Positions 17,203 through 24,521 of a stretch of 64,000 nucleotides of DNA are shown here, in pieces (positions within the stretch are counted from its first letter, which is position 1; every line of letters starts with the position of its first letter). Location of the stretch: positions 124,001-188,000 of the forward strand of contig JBMOOM010000127.1 of NCBI GenBank assembly GCA_049323275.1. The letters run 5' to 3'. A model generated the notes under the pieces. That model was not told the origin of the DNA and did no database searches. It saw only the letters and a program-made list of their open reading frames with translations. Source of the DNA: Taklimakanibacter sp049323275. Its GTDB lineage: Bacteria; Pseudomonadota; Alphaproteobacteria; Rhizobiales; Aestuariivirgaceae. The position numbers were made by a program, and so were the translations under genes.

Positions 17203-17225
17203 GCAAGCGGGAGAAGGGGAAAGTT
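17203..17225. repeat. Partial copy of the CGGGAGAAGGGG repeat
   Basis: Twenty-three bases identical to the right half of the perfect hairpin at 51358-51389. The matching left arm is present only in degraded form (around 17158-17167), so the hairpin here is weak. It lies in the gap between the ATPase and first permease genes of the exporter operon. Confidence 0.6.
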
Positions 17226-17244
17226 CTGTGAAAGCCGTCACTTT

Positions 17245-18960
17245 TCATGCCGCCTCCTTCTCCGATCCCTCGACCAGGGCGATGAAGGCGTCTTCCATCG
17301 TCGGGTCGGGATTGTCGGGCGAGGCGATGCGGGCTTTGAGGTCGTCGGGGGAGCCGAGCGCGATCGATTTGCCGCGGAAGATGAGCGAGATGCGGTCGCA
17401 ATATTCGGCCTCGTCCATGAAATGGGTGGTGACGAGGATGGTGACGCCCTTCTCGACGAGGCCGTTGATATGGGTCCAGAACTCGCGCCGCGTGATCGGG
17501 TCGACGCCGGAGGTCGGCTCGTCCAGGAACAGCGCCTCCGGTTCATGCATGACGGCGCAGGCAAGCGCCAGGCGCTGCTTGTGGCCGAGCGGCAGGTCCT
17601 TGGCCGATTGCTGCGCATAACGCGCGAAGTCGAAGATCTCGGTGACGAGCTTGATCCTGTCGCGCTTGTGCTGACCTTTGAGCCCGTAGACGCCGGCGAA
17701 GAAGTCGAGATTCTGGGAAACGCTCAGATCGCCATAGAGCGAGAATTTCTGCGCCATGTAGCCGAGCCGGTTGCGCGCCTCGGCCGTGTCGCGGCGCAGG
17801 TCGAAGCCGGCGACGCGGCCTTCGCCGGCGGTCGGCTTGAGAAGGCCGCACAGCATCTTGAAGGTCGTCGATTTGCCGGCGCCATTGGGCCCGAGCAGGC
17901 CGAAGATCTCGCCGCGCTTGATGTCGAAGGTGATGTCCTGCGCCGCCGTGAAGTCGCCGAAGCGCTTGGTGAGGCCTCGCGCCTCGATCACATGTGCATC
18001 GGTGTCGGTCTGCGCCCGCGTCGCTTCCGCCAGCCTGGAGCGGCCGCCGGGTCCGCCGCCGAGGAGGTCGACGAAGGCGTCCTCGAAACGCGGCGGCGCC
18101 GGCGCGACCTTCGTTTCCTGGCCGCCGCGCAGGACATTTTCATCGGCGCCGGCTTCGGTGACGATCCGGATCGCCTCGCCCTGGATGACGCCGTCGAGGA
18201 CGCCTGGCCGGTCGAGCAGGCTGGCGAGCAAAGGACGCCGTCGGCTTTCGATGCCGGTGACCTTGTAGACGCGGCCGTCGACGCGTTCGGTGAGCGCGGC
18301 CGGCGGGCCGGTGAAGAGGAGCTTGCCCTGATTGAGCAGCAGCACGCGCGTGCAGGCCTCCGCCTCGTCGAGATAAGCGGTCGACCAGACGACGCCGATG
18401 CCTTCGCCGGTGAGGTCCTTCACCATCTTCCACAATTCGCGCCGTGAGATGGGATCGACGCCGACGCCCGGCTCGTCGAGCAGCAGGAGCCGCGGCTTCT
18501 TGAGGAGCGCGCAGGCGAGACCGAGCTTCTGCTTCATGCCGCCCGACAATTTGCCGGCCAGCCTTTGCGTGAAGCGCTTGAGGTCGGTGAAGCTCAGGAG
18601 CTCGTCGAAGACCTGGGCGCGCTCGGCCTTGGGAAGCCCGCGCAGATCGGCATAGAGATCGAGATTTTCCTGGACGCTCAGATCCTCATAGAGGCCGAAG
18701 CGCTGCGGCATATAGCCGATCGCGGCCTGGATGCGCGCCGCGTCGCGCCTGGTGTCGAAGCCCAGCACCGTCAGCGTGCCGGCATCCGGCAGCAGCAGGC
18801 CGGTCATCAGCCGGATCAGCGTCGTCTTGCCGGCGCCGTCGGGCCCGACGAGGCCGGTGATCTCACCGCCCTTGATCGCGGCGGTGATCCGGTCGAGCGC
18901 CGGAGCACCTGGGCCGAAGACCTTGCTCACCTGGTCGATCCGGACGAAATCTTCGCTCAT
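17245..18960 (-). CDS. ybhF: Tandem ABC ATPase of the exporter, YbhF-like
   Basis: A 571-residue cytoplasmic protein with two fused ABC domains. The first has Walker A GPDGAGKTT (about residue 39), signature LSGGMKQKLGLACALL and Walker B LLLLDEPGVGVDP. The second begins near 315 with GPNGAGKST, a degenerate signature LPLGHKQRLALACAV and LFLDEPTSGVDP. This arrangement, including the imperfect second signature, is characteristic of YbhF. It powers export through the YbhS/YbhR pair. It starts six bases after the HlyD-type gene. Confidence 0.92.
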   Translation of the reverse strand: MSEDFVRIDQVSKVFGPGAPALDRITAAIKGGEITGLVGPDGAGKTTLIRLMTGLLLPDAGTLTVLGFDTRRDAARIQAAIGYMPQRFGLYEDLSVQENLDLYADLRGLPKAERAQVFDELLSFTDLKRFTQRLAGKLSGGMKQKLGLACALLKKPRLLLLDEPGVGVDPISRRELWKMVKDLTGEGIGVVWSTAYLDEAEACTRVLLLNQGKLLFTGPPAALTERVDGRVYKVTGIESRRRPLLASLLDRPGVLDGVIQGEAIRIVTEAGADENVLRGGQETKVAPAPPRFEDAFVDLLGGGPGGRSRLAEATRAQTDTDAHVIEARGLTKRFGDFTAAQDITFDIKRGEIFGLLGPNGAGKSTTFKMLCGLLKPTAGEGRVAGFDLRRDTAEARNRLGYMAQKFSLYGDLSVSQNLDFFAGVYGLKGQHKRDRIKLVTEIFDFARYAQQSAKDLPLGHKQRLALACAVMHEPEALFLDEPTSGVDPITRREFWTHINGLVEKGVTILVTTHFMDEAEYCDRISLIFRGKSIALGSPDDLKARIASPDNPDPTMEDAFIALVEGSEKEAA

Positions 18961-18966
18961 GGCGGC

Positions 18967-19971
18967 TCATGGCCCGCCGGGCTCAGGGATATGCACGGTC
19001 ACCGGCATGCCCTGGCGCAGGCCTTGATCGGGCTCATCGACGATCACCCGCAGGCGATAGACGAGATCGGTGCGCAGCTCCGGCGTTTCGACCGATTTCG
19101 GGGTGAATTCGGCGACCGGCGAGATGAAGCCGACCTTGCCGCGATAGGGATGGTCGGGCGCGGTGTCGGTGGTGACCGTCACCTCGAGGCCGGGATGGAT
19201 CTTGCCGAGCACGGGCTCGGGCACATAGGCGCGCACCCAGACGGGCTTGTCGAGAGAGAGCACATAGACGATGTCGCTGGGTGCGATGATGGCGCCCGGC
19301 TCGCGCAGTCGCGACAGTATGGTGCCGGAAGCAGGCGCCTTGAGCTCGGTGTCGGCGAGCGAGGTCTCGGCGGCGGCGACATTGGCTTCGGCCTGCTGGA
19401 GATTGGCCCGGGCGGCGGCGATATCCTCGCTGCGTGTGCCTTCGAGCAGAAGATCGAGCGCCTGCTGGGCCGAGACGACGCGGGCGAGAGCCGCGTCGCG
19501 CGCCGCCTTGGCGCTGTCGAGAGTCGATTGCGCGATGGCGCCGCCGGGCCGCAATTGCGCGGCGCGCTCATAAGCGAGCTTGGCATTCTCGTAATTGGCG
19601 GTCTGCTCGTCGAGCTGGGCGCGCGCCTGGCTGATCTCGGCGACGCGCGGCCCCGCCACCAGCTTGTCGAGCTGCGCCTTGAGCGACGCGGCCTGCGCCT
19701 TGCTGGCGGCGAGCGCGTCTTCATAAGGTTTTGAGTCGAGACGGGCGAGCCGGTCACCCGGCCTGATGCCGTCGCCTTCATCGAAATCCATGGCGCTGAT
19801 CCGGCCGCTGACGCGGAAGCCGAGCTCGACCTGGCGGATATCGACATTGCCGTAAAGCGTGACCGGTCCACGGGCGGGCGCGCCGAAGCCGAAGCGGGCC
19901 GGCAGGTCGAACCACCAGGCGGCAAGGCCGGCGAGCACGAGCACGGCCAGGATGGGCGCCAGTTTTTTCAT
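18967..19971 (-). CDS. ybhG: HlyD-family membrane fusion protein, YbhG-like
   Basis: A 334-residue periplasmic adaptor: N-terminal membrane anchor (about residues 5-22), biotinyl-lipoyl half (GNVDIRQVELGFRVSGRI), a long Ala/Gln/Leu-rich coiled coil (about 85-200), second lipoyl half (LKAPASGTILSRLREPGAII) and beta-barrel. It bridges the exporter to an outer-membrane channel not encoded here. I chose the ATG at 19971, where the signal anchor begins; the upstream extension runs through the predicted operator. It is first in the ybhGFSR-type operon and divergent from tetR. Confidence 0.9.
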   Translation of the reverse strand: MKKLAPILAVLVLAGLAAWWFDLPARFGFGAPARGPVTLYGNVDIRQVELGFRVSGRISAMDFDEGDGIRPGDRLARLDSKPYEDALAASKAQAASLKAQLDKLVAGPRVAEISQARAQLDEQTANYENAKLAYERAAQLRPGGAIAQSTLDSAKAARDAALARVVSAQQALDLLLEGTRSEDIAAARANLQQAEANVAAAETSLADTELKAPASGTILSRLREPGAIIAPSDIVYVLSLDKPVWVRAYVPEPVLGKIHPGLEVTVTTDTAPDHPYRGKVGFISPVAEFTPKSVETPELRTDLVYRLRVIVDEPDQGLRQGMPVTVHIPEPGGP

Positions 19972-20013
19972 CGTATTTCCGGATTTCGCATCGGGCTTGA
20001 CATCCGAAGAAAA

Positions 20014-20029
20014 GCCAACAATTGTTGGC
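20014..20029. promoter_or_regulatory. Palindromic TetR-type operator
   Basis: GCCAACAATTGTTGGC is a perfect 16-bp palindrome in the divergent region between the exporter operon and the tetR gene. It overlaps the predicted -10 element of the leftward promoter, the usual position for steric repression. It is the only long perfect palindrome in this region. Confidence 0.65.
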
Positions 20030-20056
20030 ATAACGCTTTTGGAGTTCTTTTGTCAA
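20028..20056 (-). promoter_or_regulatory. Predicted promoter of the exporter operon
   Basis: On the minus strand, TTGACA at 20056-20051, a 17-base spacer and TTATGC at 20033-20028. The consensus -35 and ideal spacing make this likely even though the -10 is imperfect. The operator palindrome begins within the -10 hexamer. Confidence 0.5.
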
Positions 20057-20105
20057 CAGCGGGCGCCGACGCAGGTTCGGTTTGGTATCCGTGGAATCCA
20101 AGTAA

Positions 20106-20729
20106 ATGGCTGAATCGGCGGGGAAAAAGGGCGAGCGTTCGAGGTTGCGAAAATCCGACGCGACCCGCGCGCGCATCGTCGAGGCGGCCCGCGAGCGCTT
20201 TCGCAAGGAAGGTTTCGAGCGCACCACCATACGCAAGGTTGCGGCCGATGCAGGCATCGATCCCTCGATGGTGATGCGTTATTTCGAAAGCAAGCGCGGC
20301 TTGTTCGATGCGGCGATGGCGGTCGAGCTGCGCATCCCGGATCTCAGCGCCCATCCGCGCGACAAGCTCGGCGAGGCGCTGATCACGCATTTTCTCAAGC
20401 GCTGGGAGGAGCCGGATGCCGATTCTCTCCAGCTGCTCCTGCGCTCATCGGCGAGCAATGAGGAGGCGGCCGACCGGCTGCGCGGTGTCTTCCGCGACCA
20501 GATCGTCGCTCTGGTCGCTCGACTGCGTGGAAGCGACAGGGACGCGCGCGAGGTCGCCGCATTGATCGCGACGCAGACCGTCGGTCTCGCTTATACGCGT
20601 TATGTCCTCAAGCTGCCGCCTTTGGTGGCGATGCCGCGCGAGATGATCGTCAAAGTGATCGGTGCCACCATCCAGCGCTATCTGACCGAGCCTTTGCCGA
20701 AGGACGGCGGTCAGGATCCCTCGACGTAA
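20106..20729 (+). CDS. TetR/AcrR family repressor of the adjacent exporter
   Basis: A 207-residue regulator: helix-turn-helix at about residues 18-65 (ARIVEAARERFRKEGFERTTIRKVAADAGIDPSMVMRYFESKRGLFDAAM) and a C-terminal ligand and dimerisation domain with a TetR_C-like tail. It is divergent from the ybhGFSR-type operon, as CecR/YbiH is linked to YbhG and YbhF in E. coli, so it probably represses the exporter and itself through the palindrome between them. The 3' end overlaps the convergent SRPBCC gene by 19 bases. Confidence 0.88.
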   Translation: MAESAGKKGERSRLRKSDATRARIVEAARERFRKEGFERTTIRKVAADAGIDPSMVMRYFESKRGLFDAAMAVELRIPDLSAHPRDKLGEALITHFLKRWEEPDADSLQLLLRSSASNEEAADRLRGVFRDQIVALVARLRGSDRDAREVAALIATQTVGLAYTRYVLKLPPLVAMPREMIVKVIGATIQRYLTEPLPKDGGQDPST

Positions 20730-21178
20730 CGGGCGAGTTGCGCCAGCGACTGCCGTGTGCCCATTTCATTGTCCTCCGGCTTTATTCCGGACGGAATATC
20801 GGTGCAGATGAAGGTCACTTCCGTCCCGTCGCGGATGGCGTCGAAGCGGATGTCGATCCGCATCTCACCGGCGAAGGCGGGATCGGGGCTGTGGAAAGCG
20901 ACGGCCTCGACGATCCGGCGCGAAGGGTACAGGTCAATGAAGCGTACGCTGACCATATCCTCCCTGTCCGCCGTCTTCCCGCGCACCGTCTTCTCGTCCT
21001 GCGGATAGAAGAGGGACATCCGGTAGCCGCCACCCGCACGGGCGTCGAAGTCGTGTATGTGGCCGGTCATCCCGCCGGGCGGCAGCCAGGCGAGCAGGGC
21101 GGCAGGATCCATGAAGGCCGCATAGGCTTTATCGGGTGGTGCCTTGATGAATTGCGCGTTGCGGCTCGACCCGGTCAT
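20711..21178 (-). CDS. SRPBCC (AHSA1/CalC-like) domain protein
   Basis: A 155-residue cytoplasmic protein with the START-like AHSA1 fold: an N-terminal strand and helix (FIKAPPDKAYAAFMDPAALLAWLPPGGMTG), GGGYRMSLFYP, and a C-terminal helix with GTRQSLAQLARYVEG. Bacterial members bind hydrophobic ligands and their roles are seldom known. The start at 21178 gives an ATGA overlap with the PLP-enzyme gene, so it is the last gene of that leftward transcript and a possible partner or accessory of the enzyme. Confidence 0.85.
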   Translation of the reverse strand: MTGSSRNAQFIKAPPDKAYAAFMDPAALLAWLPPGGMTGHIHDFDARAGGGYRMSLFYPQDEKTVRGKTADREDMVSVRFIDLYPSRRIVEAVAFHSPDPAFAGEMRIDIRFDAIRDGTEVTFICTDIPSGIKPEDNEMGTRQSLAQLARYVEGS

Positions 21179-22458
21179 GCGGCGGCCAGCGCCTGGGCGA
21201 TGTCGGCGATGAGATCGTCGGGATGCTCGACGCCGATCGACAGGCGGATGGTGGAATCGAGAATGCCGATCCGGTCGCGCACTTCCTTCGGGACGCCGGA
21301 ATGGGTCATGGCGGCGGGGTGGCTTGCGAGCGACTCGGTGCCGCCGAGGCTCACCGCCAGCTTGAAGATCTGCAGGTGGTTGAGGAAGGCGAAGGCGGCG
21401 GCCTGGCCACCCTTGATGTCGAAGGAGAAGGTCGAGCCGGCGCCGGTGCATTGCTGCTTGTAGACCTGAGCCGCCGGATCCGCCGGGTCGAGAAAGGGCA
21501 GATAATGCAGCTTGGCGACTTTCGGGTGCTCTTCCAGGAACTGCGCCACGGCCAGCGCATTGTCGTCGGCTTTTTCCATGCGCAAAGCCAGCGTCTCGAG
21601 CGAGCGGCCGAGCATCCAGCAGGAATGCGGATCGAGCTGGGTGCCGATGGCGCCGCGCAGCGCCTTGACCGGCTTGATGACGGCGCGCGAGCCCAAGGCC
21701 GCGCCGGCGATGAGATCGGAATGGCCGCCGACATATTTGGTGAGCGAATAAAGCGAGATGTCGGCGCCGTGGTCGAGCGGATGCTGGAAGACCGGCCCCA
21801 GCAGCGTGTTGTCGCAGACGATGACCGGCTTGAGATCCTGCGTCTTGCCGATCTCATCGGCGATCCGGCGCATCAGCGCGATATCGACCAGCGTGTTGAG
21901 CGGATTGGACGGCGTCTCGATGAGGATGACCGCCACGCGGCCCTTCTGGCGGGCCGCTTCCGCGGCGGCGCGCACCGCGCTTTCGCTGACGCCGTCGGAG
22001 AAGCCGGCGGATGCGATGCCGAGATTCTGGAAGGTGCGGGCAAGCAGCGTTTCGGTGCCGCCATACAGCGGCTGCGAATGCAGGATGGCGTCGCCGGGAC
22101 GCGTGAAGGCGAGGAGGGTGGTGGCGATCGCCGACATGCCGGAGGAAAACAGCGTGCAGGCTTCCGCGCCCTCGAAGGCGGCGAGACGGTCTTCGACGAT
22201 CTCGCTGTTGGGATGGTTGAAGCGCGAATAGACGAGACCGGCGCCGGTGCCTTGCGGCGGCTCGCGCCGGCCGGAGACGAAGTCGAAGAAGTCACGGCCT
22301 TCCTCGGCGGTCTTGAAGACGAAGGTGGAGGTGAGGAAGACCGGCGGCTTGACCGCGCCTTCCGAAAGCTGCGGATCGAAGCCGTAGCTCAGCATCAGGG
22401 TTTCGGGATGGAGACGGTGATTGCCGATATGGGTCTTGGATGGCCTGGGTGCGGTCAT
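21175..22458 (-). CDS. Cys/Met-metabolism PLP enzyme (cystathionine gamma-synthase / gamma-lyase type)
   Basis: A 427-residue fold-type I PLP enzyme. The active-site pair of the family is seen as Tyr77 and Arg79 in VYSRFNHPN, the PLP phosphate loop as SSGMSAI (105-111), the ring-stacking Tyr132 in PLYGGTE, and the Schiff-base Lys241 in SLTKYVGGHSD. The C-terminal SLGGTESL block is of the gamma-synthase/gamma-lyase type rather than the SWGG of cystathionine beta-lyase. The methionine gamma-lyase Cys is Gly here. It is leftward, downstream of a DeoR regulator and coupled to an SRPBCC gene. No methionine biosynthesis genes are near, so a catabolic gamma-elimination or replacement on an imported compound is possible. 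Confidence 0.85.
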   Translation of the reverse strand: MTAPRPSKTHIGNHRLHPETLMLSYGFDPQLSEGAVKPPVFLTSTFVFKTAEEGRDFFDFVSGRREPPQGTGAGLVYSRFNHPNSEIVEDRLAAFEGAEACTLFSSGMSAIATTLLAFTRPGDAILHSQPLYGGTETLLARTFQNLGIASAGFSDGVSESAVRAAAEAARQKGRVAVILIETPSNPLNTLVDIALMRRIADEIGKTQDLKPVIVCDNTLLGPVFQHPLDHGADISLYSLTKYVGGHSDLIAGAALGSRAVIKPVKALRGAIGTQLDPHSCWMLGRSLETLALRMEKADDNALAVAQFLEEHPKVAKLHYLPFLDPADPAAQVYKQQCTGAGSTFSFDIKGGQAAAFAFLNHLQIFKLAVSLGGTESLASHPAAMTHSGVPKEVRDRIGILDSTIRLSIGVEHPDDLIADIAQALAAA

Positions 22459-22544
22459 GACGTCCTCTAATGGCGGTGTGCCTGAGGAACAGTCTAGAGC
22501 AATCGTTTGTGAGACCCAAATGAAGGTATGTGCAAGACTCTGTC

Positions 22545-22714
22545 AGGACTTCCCTTCTCCCCATGTCTTCAATGACGAGACTTGGAATTCAGCCTCGTTT
22601 CCCCTTCTCCCATCCTGCGGACGGGAGTGGGGAAAACAAAGCAAGAGGTTGCGCGCTTCGATGAGTTTCCCCGGACAGGCCTGCTCGCCTGCGGGAGAAG
22701 GGGCATTGGGCGAC
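22545..22714. repeat. Degenerate CCCCTTCTCCC / GGGAGAAGGGG repeats
   Basis: The 256-base gap between the PLP-enzyme and DeoR genes holds several partial copies of the purine/pyrimidine hairpin family seen at 51358-51389. One imperfect inverted repeat pairs TTTCCCC-TTCTCCC (22598-22612) with GGGAG-TGGGGAAA (22623-22635), and a GCGGGAGAAGGGG stretch lies at about 22698-22710. No gene is visible. In the leftward direction these could form stem-loops between the two genes. Confidence 0.55.
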
Positions 22715-23512
22715 TCACCCCAACGAGCCCGGCGCCACGACGATCTTCACGCCGGCGTCTTCGATCGCGGCCTGCAGATTGGCGGGCGGCGCCGTGTCGA
22801 CGACGAGGACGTGGATCTCGTTCAGGGCGGCGATGCGCACCATGGCCTGGCGGTTGAATTTGCTCGCATCGCACAACGCCACCACGAGATCGGATCTCTG
22901 GATGAACGCGCGCTTGATCTCGGAATCCTCCGGCGAATAATCGAAGAGTCCGCCCTCCGAGATGCCCGACAGGCCAAGAAAAAGGATGTCATAGTGATAG
23001 GAGGCGACGAAGCTCGCCGCGCTCGATCCATAGATCGACAATTCGCGCCCGCGCACCCGTCCGCCCGGCAGATAGACCGGATGCGAGGTTTCGGCGAGGA
23101 GGCTCGCGGCGCGGGTATTGTTGGTGATGATGCGCAGATCCGCCGTCTCGGCGAGGAAGCGCGTGATCTCCAGCGTCGTCGAGCCGGTGTCGAGCGCGAT
23201 CGTCTGGCCGGCCCTGGCATATTGCGCCGCCGCCCGTGCGATGCGGATCTTGGCCTCGCCGTTGCGCCGCCGCCGCGCCTCGAAAGTGGGCTCCCTGATG
23301 TCGTAGATATTGGGCGCGCCGCCGCGGGCGATGAGCGCGCCGCCATGGGTGCGCCTGACCGTGCCGCTGCGCTCGAGCTCGGTCAGGTCACGCCTGATGG
23401 TGATCTCCGAGACGCCGGTCACCTCGGCGATGTCGGACACGCTCATGAAGCCGCGCCGGGACAGGCTTTCGACCAGGAGGGTTTGCCGGGCAATGGGATC
23501 GCGGGAGGACAT
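22715..23512 (-). CDS. DeoR/GlpR-family transcriptional regulator
   Basis: A 265-residue repressor: N-terminal winged helix (residues 8-60, with VSDIAEVTGVSEITIRRDLTELERSGTVRRTHGGA, the DeoR signature) and a C-terminal DeoRC sensor domain (about 85-245) with IALDTGSTTLEITRF and ITNNTRAASLL, which normally binds a sugar phosphate. It is divergent from a CUT1 sugar-type transporter and upstream of a PLP enzyme on the same strand. Related GATCG-type sites occur in both promoters of the divergent region, so it likely controls both directions. No Shine-Dalgarno sequence is visible before the ATG. Confidence 0.9.
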   Translation of the reverse strand: MSSRDPIARQTLLVESLSRRGFMSVSDIAEVTGVSEITIRRDLTELERSGTVRRTHGGALIARGGAPNIYDIREPTFEARRRRNGEAKIRIARAAAQYARAGQTIALDTGSTTLEITRFLAETADLRIITNNTRAASLLAETSHPVYLPGGRVRGRELSIYGSSAASFVASYHYDILFLGLSGISEGGLFDYSPEDSEIKRAFIQRSDLVVALCDASKFNRQAMVRIAALNEIHVLVVDTAPPANLQAAIEDAGVKIVVAPGSLG

Positions 23513-23552
23513 GATCGTTCAGAAATAGTGGCGGGTGATCGAAACCGTTCAA
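23513..23552 (-). promoter_or_regulatory. Predicted deoR promoter with internal operator
   Basis: On the minus strand, TTGAAC at 23552-23547, an 18-base spacer and CTATTT at 23528-23523. Between them lies GATCGAAACCGTTC (23537-23550), which matches the operator at 23624-23637 at 12 of 14 positions. A further half-site, GATCGTTC, lies at 23513-23520 directly before the start codon. The arrangement suggests autoregulation. Confidence 0.4.
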
Positions 23553-23576
23553 ATGCGCTTACTGAAAAAGCGCATT
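23552..23576. promoter_or_regulatory. Perfect inverted repeat in the divergent region
   Basis: AATGCGCTT (23552-23560) and AAGCGCATT (23568-23576) are perfect inverted arms separated by seven bases, midway between the two predicted promoters. It differs from the GATCG-type sites and may bind a second regulator or form a hairpin. Confidence 0.45.
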
Positions 23577-23595
23577 CAATTCTCAGCATATTGTC

Positions 23596-23637
23596 TTGTT
23601 TCCAGGCACCGCGCCAGTATAATGATCGAAAACGATC
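23596..23637 (+). promoter_or_regulatory. Promoter of the CUT1 operon with adjoining DeoR operator
   Basis: TTGTTT at 23596-23601, a 16-base spacer and a perfect TATAAT at 23618-23623. The next bases, 23624-23637, are GATCGAAAACGATC, a palindrome with five-base arms around AAAA that covers the transcription start region. The position fits direct repression by the divergent DeoR protein. The permease start codon follows at 23666. Confidence 0.6.
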
Positions 23638-23665
23638 AAAGAAGTGCAGGGAGTGGGCGTCCGGA

Positions 23666-24478
23666 ATGAAGAGGATCGCAGCGAGGGTTCTGCCGCACAT
23701 AATTTTATGTGCCTTCTCCCTCATGATCCTCATGCCGCTTCTGTGGATCCTGCGCGTCAGCTTCACCGACCGGCTCACCGCCTACAAGATCCCGCCCGAG
23801 ATCGGCACCGTCGGTCTCATGAATTATGTCGAGATCTTCGCGCGTTATCCCTTCACCGGCTGGTTCCTCAACAGCCTCGTCATCGCGCTGGGCGCCACAG
23901 CCATAGCTCTTCCGCTCGCCACCGCGCTCGCTTACGCCTTTGCCCGCTTCAATACCGGCGGCACCTTCCTGCGCCTGGGCGTCCTCGCCAGCCAGATGCT
24001 GCCGCCGATCATCCTCGTCCTGCCGCTTTTCGGCATGTTCCTGTTCGCCGGCCTGATGCAGAGCCATGTCGGTCTCATCATCGCCCATCTCACCATCTCG
24101 CTGCCTTTCCTCTCCTGGATGCTGGTCTCCTTCTTCGAAGGCGACGTGGCGCGTCTCGAGGAGGCGGCGCGCGTCGATGGCGCCACGCGCTGGCAGGCCT
24201 TCCGCTATATCGCCATGCCGGTCGCGGCTCCCGGCATATTGGCGGCGGGGCTTCTGGGTTTCATCCTGAGCTGGAACGAGTTTCTTTTCGCGCTGGTGCT
24301 TTCCGGCCCGTCGAGCCAGACGCTGCCGGTCGGCCTGGCTGCGCTTGAGACCCATGCCGGCGTCGAGATCGCGCCGCTGGCGGCCGCGACCGTCGTGTCA
24401 TTGGTGCCGGTCTTCGCGCTCCTGCCTTTCTTGCGCAAGCATCTCATCAAAGGCCTTTCACTTGGAGCCCTCAAGTGA
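23666..24478 (+). CDS. CUT1 sugar-type ABC transporter permease, MalG-like
   Basis: A 270-residue inner-membrane permease with six predicted segments and the EAA coupling loop near residues 165-185 (EEAARVDGATRWQAFRYIAMPVAAPG). It pairs with the MalF-like permease encoded downstream. The ATG at 23666 is preceded by GCAGGGAG at a wide spacing and begins the conserved N-terminus; a longer open frame upstream is not coding. The order is unusual: the MalG-type permease comes first, then the binding protein, the MalF-type permease and the ATPase. Confidence 0.9.
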   Translation: MKRIAARVLPHIILCAFSLMILMPLLWILRVSFTDRLTAYKIPPEIGTVGLMNYVEIFARYPFTGWFLNSLVIALGATAIALPLATALAYAFARFNTGGTFLRLGVLASQMLPPIILVLPLFGMFLFAGLMQSHVGLIIAHLTISLPFLSWMLVSFFEGDVARLEEAARVDGATRWQAFRYIAMPVAAPGILAAGLLGFILSWNEFLFALVLSGPSSQTLPVGLAALETHAGVEIAPLAAATVVSLVPVFALLPFLRKHLIKGLSLGALK

Positions 24479-24521
24479 AGCGGACCTCACCAGAATGTGG
24501 GCTCACCAGGGAGGTTGCAAC

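Noticed and set aside
15922..18447. An 841-residue open frame on the plus strand across the exporter genes
   Set aside because: Opposite to ybhR, ybhS and ybhF, which carry clear motifs; the composition is that of an antisense shadow.
22715..23512. DeoR protein as the GlpR of glpK-glpD
   Set aside because: It is over 8 kb from glpK, its candidate operators lie in its own divergent region, and no similar site was seen upstream of glpK.
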